Of a DNA stretch of 64,000 bases, positions 46,286-55,831 are shown in pieces. The notes under the pieces are model-generated. The model worked only from the letters and a program-made list of their open reading frames with translations, did no database searches and was not told the origin of the DNA. Source of the DNA: CAVRCT01 sp963719645 (GTDB lineage: Bacteria > Pseudomonadota > Gammaproteobacteria > DSM-16500). The position numbers and the translations under genes were made by a program. The first letter of the stretch is position 1. Every line of letters starts with the position of its first letter. The stretch covers positions 62,001-126,000 of the forward strand of contig CAVRCT010000005.1 of the NCBI GenBank assembly GCA_963719645.1, given 5' to 3'.

Positions 46286-47542
46286 CTAACCAAAAATAAT
46301 GCGCAAAAAGTAAAAATAAATCGTAGCAAAACTGGCTGCGGCTGGAATCGTAATAATCCACGACATAAAAATATTTCGAATCACATTTAAATTCAATGCA
46401 TCAATACCACGCGCAATGCCGACGCCAAAGACAGCGCCTACCAATGTCTGCGTCGCAGAAACAGGAATGCCGGTTGAGGTTGAAACAACGACTGTGCTCG
46501 CTGCCGCTAATGTTGCAGCAAATGCGCGACTGGGTGTGAGTGTCGTAATCGCACTCCCAACCGTTTCAATCACTTTGCGACCGTACATGAATAAACCCAG
46601 CACCACACCAAAACAACCGAACAGCATAATACCGCTCATGATCCACGTCTCATGCGCGACCTCACCGGTTGTGACCGCACTCAAGATGGCAGCAATCGGG
46701 CCCACTGCAATTGCAACGTCATTCGATCCATGGGCAAAAACCATCGCGCAAGCAGTAAACGCCATCAACACGCTAAACATGCCTTCAATGTAAATAAATT
46801 GTTTATGCCGTTCTAATGTCGTCAGCGTAAATAATCGGCGCATCGCCAGCAACCCGATCAACATCACTATGGCAATGGTTGCAACGATCACGAGAGAAGT
46901 TTTCACGACACCCAGAACAATGTGAAAATGATTCAACGCTTTTAACGTGGTCATCATCGCCAACACAACGCCCACTAAAAACAAATAGAAAGGCACATGT
47001 CGCTTAGCCGCTTCGAGCGGATCATCCGCGCCTAAAATCCAACGCCGAATGGAATTAAATAGTAAATAAGAAGTGACACCCGCTAAAGCAGGTGATGAAA
47101 ACCAACTGATGGCAATATAACCCACTTTCTGCCAATGAATAGCGTGCAAGCCTAACATGATTGCACCAACACCTACCAACGCACCCACAATCGCATTGGT
47201 AATCGATACTGGCATGCCGAGAAAGCTCGCAATCGTAATCCAAGTAGCGCCTGCCAAGAGAACGGATAACATGCCGTAAATAACTTGTTGCGATGCATTC
47301 GCCAATCCGGAGGTATCAATAATGCCGCTGCGAATAGTCGCAGACACTTCATTACCCCCGAGAAATGCGCCTGCAATTTCAAACACAATCGCAATCACTA
47401 ACGCCTGCTTCACGGTAATGGCGTGCGATCCCATGGCGGTACTCATGATATTTGCAAGATCATTTGCACCGATTCCCCAAGTCATCCACAAACCCACCGC
47501 GCAAGCGATTACAATAAAAATATTGCCGTAGTCTATCAACAT
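46286..47542 (-). CDS. PiT-family inorganic phosphate transporter
   Basis: 418 residues, about ten hydrophobic helices in two homologous halves. The duplicated signature is visible: GANDLANIMSTAMGS near the N-terminus and GSNDVAIAVGPIAAI in the second half. It imports metal-phosphate with protons. It follows the DUF47 gene by 7 bp, the usual pairing. Confidence 0.93.
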   Translation of the reverse strand: MLIDYGNIFIVIACAVGLWMTWGIGANDLANIMSTAMGSHAITVKQALVIAIVFEIAGAFLGGNEVSATIRSGIIDTSGLANASQQVIYGMLSVLLAGATWITIASFLGMPVSITNAIVGALVGVGAIMLGLHAIHWQKVGYIAISWFSSPALAGVTSYLLFNSIRRWILGADDPLEAAKRHVPFYLFLVGVVLAMMTTLKALNHFHIVLGVVKTSLVIVATIAIVMLIGLLAMRRLFTLTTLERHKQFIYIEGMFSVLMAFTACAMVFAHGSNDVAIAVGPIAAILSAVTTGEVAHETWIMSGIMLFGCFGVVLGLFMYGRKVIETVGSAITTLTPSRAFAATLAAASTVVVSTSTGIPVSATQTLVGAVFGVGIARGIDALNLNVIRNIFMSWIITIPAAASFATIYFYFLRIIFG

Positions 47543-47549
47543 GGTTTTC

Positions 47550-48227
47550 TCATTTTGCTAATAAAAGTTGTAGACGATCGCCAACTTCACGTGCTCGGTC
47601 AGCTAACTCACCCGTCCATTCGATGACTTTATAAATAAACATAACATTCACGGGAGGCAACTCCGTTTCTAGCTGAAACATGATTTGTCGCAATTTAATT
47701 TGCTGATCGTCTGTCTCACGCTCAATGCGCGACAACTCCACTAACATGGTTTCAACCAGTTTGATTTCGCTGCCACTGAAACCGGTTTCTAGCAATTCAT
47801 CTAATTCATGAATCGCCGCGTCGGCTTGCGTTGCCGCCTCAATGCAGCGGTTTAAAAAAGTCTGGTACGATTGGATGATAACCTCAGGAAAAACCATCTT
47901 TCGGCCAAGAACAATACCCGCAATATCTTTTGCTTTATTGGCTAATCGATCTTGCACATTCAACAAATCCAATAAATCACTGCGCGAGACCGGCAAAAAT
48001 AATCCTTTCGGCAAATGCAAGCGCAAGTCACGTTTTAAATCGTCCGCTTCATTTTCTAAGCGGACGATTTCTTGTTGCGTTTTTTCGGCATCCGCCCATT
48101 GTTGCGCAAGTACAGCCGCAAAAAATTTTTTCAACTCACTGACGCAAGCATGCACCTTTGACATATGCTCTTCGAGAGGACGAATGGGTGAACGCCCAAA
48201 CATATTTAAAAACGGAGTCGTTGGCAT
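47550..48227 (-). CDS. DUF47/PhoU-like partner of the PiT transporter
   Basis: 225 residues, all helical (TIGR00153-type). FGRSPIRPLEEHM at the N-terminus and the ENEADDLKRDLRLHLPKG helix are typical of proteins that accompany PiT transporters and are thought to restrain them. No membrane segment. It is 23 bp downstream of gap and 7 bp upstream of pit. Confidence 0.9.
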   Translation of the reverse strand: MPTTPFLNMFGRSPIRPLEEHMSKVHACVSELKKFFAAVLAQQWADAEKTQQEIVRLENEADDLKRDLRLHLPKGLFLPVSRSDLLDLLNVQDRLANKAKDIAGIVLGRKMVFPEVIIQSYQTFLNRCIEAATQADAAIHELDELLETGFSGSEIKLVETMLVELSRIERETDDQQIKLRQIMFQLETELPPVNVMFIYKVIEWTGELADRAREVGDRLQLLLAK

Positions 48228-48250
48228 AATACATCCCTCTCATAACGCAG

Positions 48251-49261
48251 CTATTTGGCAGACACCAGCGCAACAGCTGTGTCCAACATCCTGTTAGAAA
48301 AACCCCATTCGTTATCATACCAAGACAGTACTTTAACTAAATTGCCCATGACTTTTGTGTAAGACGCATCAAAAATAGAAGAGGCTGGGTTATGATTAAA
48401 ATCGACGGAGACTAAAGGCGCTTCATTCACTTCTAAAATGCCTTTCAGCGCACCGTTGGTCGCAGCTGTTACCATCAATTTATTGACTTCCTCAACACTG
48501 GTATCGCGTTTTGCCGTAAAGGTTAAATCAACAACGGATACATTGATCGTTGGAACACGAATGGAAAAACCATCCAACTTACCATTTAATTCTGGTAACA
48601 CTTCACCAACTGCCACGGCTGCGCCTGTTTTAGTCGGAATCATCGAATGGGCTGCAGCGCGAGCACGACGCAAATCGGTATGGTACACGTCAATTAATGC
48701 TTGATCATTGGTGTAAGAATGCACGGTGTTCATCAATCCTTTTTCAACACCGATTGCTTCATGCAACACTTTCACTAACGGTGCTAAACAATTAGTGGTG
48801 CAGGATGCATTTGAAATAACGGTGTGATTGGATTTCAACACGTGATGATTTACACCATAAACAATCGTTGCATCCACGCCTGTTGCGGGCGCTGAAATTA
48901 AAACTTTTTTTGCGCCGGCTTCAAGATGCGCGGAGGCTTTTTCTTTGCTGGCAAAAAAACCCGTGCATTCAAAAACCACATCGATATTCATTTCCTTCCA
49001 AGGTAATTTTTTGGGATCACGCTCAGCGGTAACACGGATCTTATCACCATTAATCACTAAATCATTGCCTGCCACTTCAACCGTGCCATGGAATTTACCA
49101 TGGGTAGTATCATAACGGGTCAAGTGCGCATTGGTATTCACATCGCCCAAATCATTGATGGCAACAATTTGGATCTCTGGATATTTTTTTCCTTCATAAT
49201 GAGCACGCAAGATATTACGGCCGATTCGGCCATAACCATTAATTGCTACACGAATAGTCAT
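48251..49261 (-). CDS. gap: Glyceraldehyde-3-phosphate dehydrogenase
   Basis: Oxidises glyceraldehyde 3-phosphate with NAD and phosphate. 336 residues. INGYGRIGRN (8-17) binds NAD; catalytic Cys154 is in SNASCTTNCLAP; SWYDNEWGFSNRM ends the family pattern. The start lies 23 bp inside the end of tkt, so it is translationally coupled. Confidence 0.97.
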   Translation of the reverse strand: MTIRVAINGYGRIGRNILRAHYEGKKYPEIQIVAINDLGDVNTNAHLTRYDTTHGKFHGTVEVAGNDLVINGDKIRVTAERDPKKLPWKEMNIDVVFECTGFFASKEKASAHLEAGAKKVLISAPATGVDATIVYGVNHHVLKSNHTVISNASCTTNCLAPLVKVLHEAIGVEKGLMNTVHSYTNDQALIDVYHTDLRRARAAAHSMIPTKTGAAVAVGEVLPELNGKLDGFSIRVPTINVSVVDLTFTAKRDTSVEEVNKLMVTAATNGALKGILEVNEAPLVSVDFNHNPASSIFDASYTKVMGNLVKVLSWYDNEWGFSNRMLDTAVALVSAK

Positions 49262-51287
49262 TTAACATTTTCTCCTGATTTTTTAATTGTGTTGTTGTCA
49301 GCATGTCTTTTGCTACCGCAACAATATGCGGAACAGTGAAGCCAAACGCATTAAAAATTTCTTTCGCAGGCGCGGACAAGCCAAACCGGTCAATCCCTAA
49401 CACACGACCCTGACAGCCGACCCACCTGTACCAACCCTCGCTGGCCGCCGCTTCAATCGCCAGTCGTCGGGGCACTTCGCTCGGTAACACCGCTTCGCGA
49501 TAACTTGCCTCTTGCTGCCTAAACACATCCATCGATGGCATAGAAACAACCCGAACGTTGACACCGGCTTGGGTTAACTCTTGTGCGGCTAAAACTGCCA
49601 AACTCACCTCTGAACCGGTTGCAATCATAATCAAATCAGGCAACCCTGTGCAATCTCGCAAGATATAACCCCCGCGTTTTATCGTCGCAACCGTTGCCGC
49701 ATCACGCTCTTCGCAGGGTAAATTTTGCCGTGAGAACAATAAACACGTGGGGCCATGATGTTCTAATGCCGCTTGCCATGCAATAGCCGATTCCGTCGAA
49801 TCACAAGGACGCCATAACGATAACGCTGGGATGAGACGTAAACTGGGGATATGTTCTATAGGTTGGTGCGTCGGGCCGTCTTCACCCAGACCAATTGAAT
49901 CATGGGTATAAACAAAAATGACACGCTGCTTCATGAGCGCCGCTAACCGTACCGCATTACGCGCATAATCCGAAAATGTTAAAAACGTTCCGCCGAAAGG
50001 GATAATCCCGCCGTAAAGTGCAATCCCATTCATAATCGCCGACATACCAAATTCGCGAACGCCGTAAAAAACATATTGGCCTTCCGGCGTGTTTTTCGTA
50101 AACGCCTTCACATCTTGCCAATTCGTTAAGTTTGAGCCCGTTAAGTCTGCAGAACCGCCCATCAATTCTGGCAATATTTTTGCAAAATGATTTAGACAGA
50201 GTTGTGAGGCTTTACGAGTGGCAATGGTTTCTTTTTTCTGTTGCATGTCGGCAACTAATTCATTGGCCGACTCTGCCCAACCGGCAGGTAATTGTTTCTG
50301 CATGCGACGCATGAATTCATTCGCTAACTCAGGATGCGCTGCTTGATAGGTATGAAACATCGTTTGCCAGGTTTTTTCGGCTTGCTGTCCTTTGGGACGC
50401 GCATCCCAGCCTGCATAATATTCGCTAGGAATTTCAAATGGAGGATACGGCCAATTTAACGCGGCACGGGTTGCCGCCACTTCTGCTTCACCGAGTGCCT
50501 CACCATGTACTTTCGCACTGCCTGCTTTATTCGGTGCGCCCCAGCCAATCACTGTTTTGCAGCAAATGAGCGTCGGTCTATCGCTGTCGGCACGGGCAGC
50601 AAGAATGGCTTGATGAATAGCATCACTGTCATGACCGTCGACATGAGGAATCACATGCCAGCCATAGCTTGCAAACCGTTCTGGCGTATTGTCGGTAAAC
50701 CAGCCTTGTACATTGCCATCAATCGAGATTTGATTGTCATCATAAAAAACAATTAACTTACCTAAGCCTAATGTCCCAGCCAACGAGCAGACTTCGTGTG
50801 AAATTCCTTCCATTAAGCAACCGTCACCGACGAAGGCATACGTATAGTGATCAATTAAAGGAAAGTTCGGACGATTAAATTGCGCAGCTAAATGTCTTTC
50901 CGCCATCGCCATTCCGACTGCATTAGCAATGCCTTGCCCTAAAGGACCGGTGGTGGTTTCAACACCCGGTGTTTCACCCAATTCAGGATGGCCTGGCGTT
51001 TTTGAATGTAACTGACGAAAATGTTTTATTTCTTCAATGGGTAACGCATACCCTGTTAAATGCAAGAGAGAGTATAACAGCATGCAACCATGACCATTTG
51101 AGACAATAAAGCGGTCTCGATTGAGCCAGTGAGGATTGGTTGGATTGTGTTGCAAGAAGTCATTCCATAAAACTTCCGCAATATCTGCCATGCCCATCGG
51201 CATCCCCGGATGACCTGAATTCGCTTTTTGGACAGCATCCATGCTCAGTGCGCGGATGGCATTGGCAAGTTGTCGGCGAGATGGCAT
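49239..51287 (-). CDS. tkt: Transketolase
   Basis: Thiamine-diphosphate enzyme of the non-oxidative pentose phosphate pathway. 682 residues from ATG 51287, which has AGGAG 7 bp upstream; an in-frame ATG at 51311 is less likely. NSGHPGMPMG, GDGCLMEGISHE (ThDP/Mg site) and THDSIGLGEDGPTHQP are intact. First gene of tkt-gap-DUF47-pit-punA-deoC. Confidence 0.97.
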   Translation of the reverse strand: MPSRRQLANAIRALSMDAVQKANSGHPGMPMGMADIAEVLWNDFLQHNPTNPHWLNRDRFIVSNGHGCMLLYSLLHLTGYALPIEEIKHFRQLHSKTPGHPELGETPGVETTTGPLGQGIANAVGMAMAERHLAAQFNRPNFPLIDHYTYAFVGDGCLMEGISHEVCSLAGTLGLGKLIVFYDDNQISIDGNVQGWFTDNTPERFASYGWHVIPHVDGHDSDAIHQAILAARADSDRPTLICCKTVIGWGAPNKAGSAKVHGEALGEAEVAATRAALNWPYPPFEIPSEYYAGWDARPKGQQAEKTWQTMFHTYQAAHPELANEFMRRMQKQLPAGWAESANELVADMQQKKETIATRKASQLCLNHFAKILPELMGGSADLTGSNLTNWQDVKAFTKNTPEGQYVFYGVREFGMSAIMNGIALYGGIIPFGGTFLTFSDYARNAVRLAALMKQRVIFVYTHDSIGLGEDGPTHQPIEHIPSLRLIPALSLWRPCDSTESAIAWQAALEHHGPTCLLFSRQNLPCEERDAATVATIKRGGYILRDCTGLPDLIMIATGSEVSLAVLAAQELTQAGVNVRVVSMPSMDVFRQQEASYREAVLPSEVPRRLAIEAAASEGWYRWVGCQGRVLGIDRFGLSAPAKEIFNAFGFTVPHIVAVAKDMLTTTQLKNQEKMLNDYSCSN

Positions 51288-51437
51288 GAAGAAACTCCTA
51301 CGTATTTTCAAAATTCTGGAATAGTACCCGAAATCCGCACGTGAGGCATTAGAAAAATCAGTCTTTCGCCTCTTTTAAAAAAAGAGTATGATTCGAACCA
51401 CCTTTTTTTATTAACTTTTAACATTAAGATAATAACT

Positions 51438-52598
51438 ATGCAAAAAGAATACCTTTTTACTTCCGAATCCGTTTCAGAAGGCCATCCCGATAAAATTGCG
51501 GATCAAATTTCTGATGCTGTCTTGGATGCCATGTTGCTCCAGGATCGCTCTGCCCGTGTCGCATGCGAAACGTTTGTGAAAACCGGCATGGTCTTAGTGG
51601 GCGGTGAAGTCACCACCAAAGCATGGGTAGACATCGAGCAAATCGTTCGTACTGTCGTGCGTGATATTGGCTATAACAGTTCAGAGATGGGATTTGATTG
51701 GAATTCTTGCGCCGTGATGTCCGCCATTGGCAAACAATCGGTGGATATTGCACAAGGCGTTGACCGCAGCAACCCTGAAGAACAAGGTGCCGGTGATCAA
51801 GGCATTATGTTTGGTTATGCCACCAATGAAACAGCCGTGCTCATGCCAGCACCGATTTATTACGCCCATGAATTAGTGAAACGCCAAGCCCAATTGCGCA
51901 AAGAAGATATTTTGCCTTGGTTGCGCCCCGATGCGAAAAGCCAAATTACATTCCGCTATGCACACGGCAAACCTGTGAGCATTGATGCAGTGGTATTATC
52001 CACTCAGCACGATCCTGAGATTGAGCAAGATGATTTAGTGAAAGCTGTCATTGATGAAGTCATCTTCCCGACCCTACCCGAAGAGTGGGTTACCAAAGAG
52101 ACGAAATTTTATGTCAATCCCACCGGACGTTTTGTCATCGGCGGCCCCTTAGGCGATTGCGGTTTGACAGGTCGTAAAATCATTGTCGATACCTATGGCG
52201 GCATGGCGCGACATGGTGGCGGTTGTTTTTCCGGCAAAGATCCGTCTAAAGTCGATCGCTCAGCGGCATATGCGTGTCGTTATGTGGCTAAAAATATCGT
52301 GGCAGCAGGCATTGCAGATCGTTGCGAAATTCAAGTGTCTTACGCGATTGGTGTCGCAGATCCTATCTCAATTCATATTGAAACGTTTGGCACCGGTAAA
52401 ATCTCTGAAGAAAAGATTATTAAATTAGTGCGCGAACATTTTGATTTAAGACCTTACGGCATTATTAAAATGCTGGATTTACTGCAACCGATTTATCGCA
52501 ATACCGCTATCTACGGACATTTTGGTCGTGAAGATTTAAATGTCTCGTGGGAAAAAACAGACAAAGCAGATGCCTTACGTGCCGCTGCAAAAATTTAA
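51438..52598 (+). CDS. metK: S-adenosylmethionine synthetase
   Basis: Makes SAM from methionine and ATP. 386 residues. EGHPDKIADQISDAV, GAGDQGIMFGYA and GGGCFSGKDPSKVDRSA are the substrate and metal loops. The ribosome site is weak. The 150-bp gap to the divergent tkt shows no SAM riboswitch fold that I can recognise. It is followed by ahcY after 11 bp. Confidence 0.97.
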   Translation: MQKEYLFTSESVSEGHPDKIADQISDAVLDAMLLQDRSARVACETFVKTGMVLVGGEVTTKAWVDIEQIVRTVVRDIGYNSSEMGFDWNSCAVMSAIGKQSVDIAQGVDRSNPEEQGAGDQGIMFGYATNETAVLMPAPIYYAHELVKRQAQLRKEDILPWLRPDAKSQITFRYAHGKPVSIDAVVLSTQHDPEIEQDDLVKAVIDEVIFPTLPEEWVTKETKFYVNPTGRFVIGGPLGDCGLTGRKIIVDTYGGMARHGGGCFSGKDPSKVDRSAAYACRYVAKNIVAAGIADRCEIQVSYAIGVADPISIHIETFGTGKISEEKIIKLVREHFDLRPYGIIKMLDLLQPIYRNTAIYGHFGREDLNVSWEKTDKADALRAAAKI

Positions 52599-52609
52599 TT
52601 GGAAAAATT

Positions 52610-53914
52610 ATGCAAACGCAAACAAAAGTAAATGACTACAAAGTAGCTGACCTCAGTCTGGCTAACTGGGGCCGCAAAGAAATTCAAATTGCTGAAACCG
52701 AAATGCCTGGGTTAATGGCATTACGCGACACGCATCGTAACAAAAAACCGTTAAAAGGTGCGCGCATCGCTGGCTGTTTACATATGACGGTGCAAACAGC
52801 GGTGTTGATTGAAACATTAATCGACTTAGGCGCTGACGTGCGCTGGTCTTCTTGTAATATTTTTTCCACCCAAGATCACGCAGCAGCTGCCATTGCCAAA
52901 GCAGGTATTCCTGTTTTTGCTTGGAAAGGCGAAACAGAAGAAGAATACTGGTGGTGTGTCGAACAAACCATTCAAGGCCCAAACGGCTGGCAGCCCAATT
53001 TAATTTTGGATGATGGCGGTGATTTGACGGTGTTGTTACACGAAAAATACCCGGCCATTTTAAAAAATGTGAAGGGGCTTTCAGAAGAAACAACGACGGG
53101 CGTTCATCGTCTTTATGAAATGTTTAAAGAAGGCAAACTGAAAGTTCCTGCGATTAATGTGAATGATTCTGTCACCAAATCAAAATTCGATAATTTATAC
53201 GGTTGCCGTGAATCGTTAATCGACGGCATTAAGCGCGCAACCGATGTGATGATCGCGGGCAAAATTGCGCTCGTCTGTGGCTATGGCGATGTTGGCAAAG
53301 GGTGCGCACAAGCCTTACGAGCATTCGGTGCAACGGTATGGATTACTGAAATCGATCCGATTTGCGCGTTGCAAGCAGCGATGGAAGGCTATCGTGTTGT
53401 CACGGTGGAAGAAGCTGCGCCACTCGCCAATATTTTTGTCACTGCCACCGGTAATTTACGTGTGATTACACATGACCACATGATGAAAATGCAAGATCAA
53501 GCGATTATTTGTAATATCGGCCATTTTGATTCAGAGATTGATATTGCTTCGTTGCGTAAATACACCTGGGAGAATATCAAACCGCAGGTTGACCATGTGA
53601 TTTTTCCTGACGGCAAACGATTAATTGTGCTGGCAGAAGGTCGATTAGTGAATTTAGGCTGCGCGACGGGACACCCCAGCTTTGTGATGTCAAATTCGTT
53701 CACCAACCAAGTGTTGGCGCAATTAGAACTTTGGCTCCACAGTGACAAATATCCTGTTGGCGTTTACGTACTGCCAAAACATTTAGATGAAATGGTTGCA
53801 CGTCTGCATTTAAAAAAGCTGGGGGTTAAATTGACTCAGCTGACGGATGAACAAGCGAAGTATCTTAATATTTCTGTGAATGGGCCGTATAAGCCGGAGC
53901 AGTATCGGTATTAG
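52610..53914 (+). CDS. ahcY: Adenosylhomocysteinase
   Basis: Hydrolyses S-adenosylhomocysteine to adenosine and homocysteine, clearing the product of methylation. 434 residues from ATG 52610 (GGAAAA upstream); the frame opens earlier inside metK. NIFSTQDHAAAAIA, VNDSVTKSKFDN and the NAD site GYGDVGKGCAQ are present, and the C-terminus GPYKPEQYRY is the conserved tail. It forms a SAM-cycle operon with metK; SAM-dependent trmB and rsmB are also in the window. Confidence 0.96.
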   Translation: MQTQTKVNDYKVADLSLANWGRKEIQIAETEMPGLMALRDTHRNKKPLKGARIAGCLHMTVQTAVLIETLIDLGADVRWSSCNIFSTQDHAAAAIAKAGIPVFAWKGETEEEYWWCVEQTIQGPNGWQPNLILDDGGDLTVLLHEKYPAILKNVKGLSEETTTGVHRLYEMFKEGKLKVPAINVNDSVTKSKFDNLYGCRESLIDGIKRATDVMIAGKIALVCGYGDVGKGCAQALRAFGATVWITEIDPICALQAAMEGYRVVTVEEAAPLANIFVTATGNLRVITHDHMMKMQDQAIICNIGHFDSEIDIASLRKYTWENIKPQVDHVIFPDGKRLIVLAEGRLVNLGCATGHPSFVMSNSFTNQVLAQLELWLHSDKYPVGVYVLPKHLDEMVARLHLKKLGVKLTQLTDEQAKYLNISVNGPYKPEQYRY

Positions 53915-53964
53915 AATATCTGTCATGATAAGAAAAGGTTGTCAGTGAATAAGAACTTTTTCTT

Positions 53965-54190
53965 TATTATACAAATCCCCCCTCTGCCCCCTTTTCCAAA
54001 GGGCGTTGTTGCGTAATTCCCACTTCCGTCATTGCGAGGAGCGTTTTTTGCGACGAAGCAATCCAGTTTTGGATTCTTAAATCTAAAACTGGATTGCTTC
54101 GTCGCAAAAAACGCTCCTCGCAATGACGGTACGAGAATTACGCAACAACGTCCTTTGGAAAAGAGGGAACAAGGGAGACTTTATAAAAAA
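53965..54190. mobile_element. Outer palindromic repeat with repeat C in its loop
   Basis: Outer arms TACAAATCCCCCCTCTG and the diverged GAGGGAACAAGGGAGAC, with inner stem CCCTTTTCCAAAGG and CCTTTGGAAAAG. The loop contains a full copy of repeat C (54001-54155, arms GTTGTTGCGTAATTC and inverse plus the CGTCATTGCGAGGAGC hairpin). It fills the gap between convergent ahcY and the cytochrome gene. Confidence 0.85.
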
Positions 54191-54211
54191 ACAACATCCA
54201 TCCGAAAACAA

Positions 54212-54763
54212 CTACTTTTTAATCTTACTACCCGGCATCATCCGCATCAAAACCGTATCACGCAAAATAATATGATGATAAAGCGCCGCTAAAACATGAA
54301 TGCTCACCAGAACAATAATCACAATAGCCAACACACCATGAATTGAAAAATAAAAATCTGAGAGCGCTTTGTTGTGTTGCAGAGGCAACATCAACTGCCA
54401 ATGAAATAAATGCGGCGCCTTGTCTTCACTCACCGATCCCATCCAACCCACCACCGGCATTGCAATAATGCAAACATATAATAAAATATGCACCACTCTT
54501 TCACAGAAAATTTGCCAGGTCGGTGTGCCAAACGGTAAGGATGGTTTTGGATGAGTCCATGTCCAGCCAGCTCGCAATAACATTAAAATTAAAATCGTAA
54601 TTCCGGTCAGCTTGTGAAGGTTCATGACTTCAACGCGCAAGGCCATGTCCGCAATAGCATGCCGAAAATAACCAACTAACATCATTACCAGCACTAAGAA
54701 AAAAATAAGCCAATGGAAAAATTTTGCAGTCGATCCATAAGAAACATCATGCTTGTTTAGCAT
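54212..54763 (-). CDS. Cytochrome b561-family membrane protein
   Basis: About 183 residues from ATG 54763 (GTG or TTG starts up to 54775 are possible), with four hydrophobic helices and His residues for two b hemes (KFFHWLIFF, NLHKLTGI, FYFSIHGVLAI, VSIHVLAALYHH). Bacterial members (YodB/CybB) are quinol oxidases, some reducing superoxide in the periplasm. Monocistronic. Confidence 0.88.
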   Translation of the reverse strand: MLNKHDVSYGSTAKFFHWLIFFLVLVMMLVGYFRHAIADMALRVEVMNLHKLTGITILILMLLRAGWTWTHPKPSLPFGTPTWQIFCERVVHILLYVCIIAMPVVGWMGSVSEDKAPHLFHWQLMLPLQHNKALSDFYFSIHGVLAIVIIVLVSIHVLAALYHHIILRDTVLMRMMPGSKIKK

Positions 54764-54813
54764 CTCATTCACCAATCCGACTACGAACAGGCTATAAAAA
54801 AGTCGCTATTGAA

Positions 54814-55254
54814 TTACTCCGTCACAGTCAGCGTGGCGCTACCGCCCGCAGGACACGTACCCGTTAACTTCGTATTTTGGGTTGTTAATAAATTCAATAA
54901 TTGAGTACATGAAGCGCTCGGCACAGCAGGAATGGTAAAATTATAACTATTCGCAGTCGCCGTTGCGCCAATCGTAATAACACCGCCCCAGGGCGAATTC
55001 GGCACCGCTCCATTTGGAAGATAACTGAGTCCATTCGAGGGGAATCCTGTTAATGTACCAACCGCCCCTAAATAACTTTCTCCCGCTGCAATAATGGCAG
55101 TAACATCATCGGCCGCTGCATTGACTTTTTGATTTGACGACGCTTGTTGGTAATACTTGATTGACATCACGATAATCATCGCGGCGATTGCGAGTACGAG
55201 CATAATTTCTAGCAAGGTCACGCCGTATTGTGATCTACGAATTTCTTTCGTCAT
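54814..55254 (-). CDS. Type IV pilin-like protein, copy 2
   Basis: 146 residues from ATG 55254 (AAGGG upstream). Class III signal: charged leader, Gly-Val cleavage site, then VTLLEIMLVLAIAAMIIVMS with Glu5. The C-terminal pair of cysteines (SCTQLL and GTCPAG) would close a disulfide loop as in type IVb pilins. Its N-terminal 60 residues are nearly identical to the neighbour at 55277, so a tandem duplication. No assembly genes are nearby. Confidence 0.85.
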   Translation of the reverse strand: MTKEIRRSQYGVTLLEIMLVLAIAAMIIVMSIKYYQQASSNQKVNAAADDVTAIIAAGESYLGAVGTLTGFPSNGLSYLPNGAVPNSPWGGVITIGATATANSYNFTIPAVPSASCTQLLNLLTTQNTKLTGTCPAGGSATLTVTE

Positions 55255-55276
55255 AGTTAAGCCCTTATTAACCAAG

Positions 55277-55696
55277 TTACTCGCTGATAACCAACGCAGC
55301 ACAGGTTCCTGAAATTTTGGTATTTTGTGTCGTCAGCAAATTCAATAATTGTGTGCAAGAAGGCCCCGGAATATTTGCAATACTGACTGTGTAATTGCTT
55401 GTACTCGATGCTGTAATTCCAATAGCACCACCCCATGGGGAATTCGGCGTTGTTCCATTGGGCAGATAAGTACTTCCAGCCGATGAGAAATTCACTAAGG
55501 ATCCAACCGCGCCTAAATAACTTTCTCCGGCTGCGACAACAGCAGTGATGCTATCGGCTGCTGCATTCACTTTTTGATTGGAAGATGCTTGTTGATAATA
55601 TTTAATAGACATCACAATGATCATCGCTGCAATGGCCAGCACTAGCATAATTTCTAATAACGTGACGCCCAAGATAGATTTGCGAATTTGCTTCAT
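55277..55696 (-). CDS. Type IV pilin-like protein, copy 1
   Basis: 139 residues, leader MKQIRKSILG then VTLLEIMLVLAIAAMIIVMS. Same layout as the downstream paralogue: N-terminal helix, AAGESYLGAVG, PNGTTPNSPWGG and C-terminal cysteines (SCTQLL and GTCAAL). The N-terminal helix is conserved while the rest has diverged, consistent with selection on assembly and variation on the exposed part. The two are 22 bp apart and likely cotranscribed. Confidence 0.85.
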   Translation of the reverse strand: MKQIRKSILGVTLLEIMLVLAIAAMIIVMSIKYYQQASSNQKVNAAADSITAVVAAGESYLGAVGSLVNFSSAGSTYLPNGTTPNSPWGGAIGITASSTSNYTVSIANIPGPSCTQLLNLLTTQNTKISGTCAALVISE

Positions 55697-55831
55697 TGAT
55701 TTTAGTCCTTTAAAAGTTCATCAACCCTTGTGTGCTGTTTTTATGGATAAATCTTTGCATATAAGTGAATTAAGGGTACTATTTCTTATCTTTATAAGCA
55801 AGTATATGAATGGGCTATTTACGAGATACCT

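Noticed and set aside
51288..51437. SAM riboswitch ahead of metK
   Set aside because: No recognisable SAM-I, SAM-II or SAM-IV core and no terminator hairpin of the right kind was found by eye; metN likewise has none.
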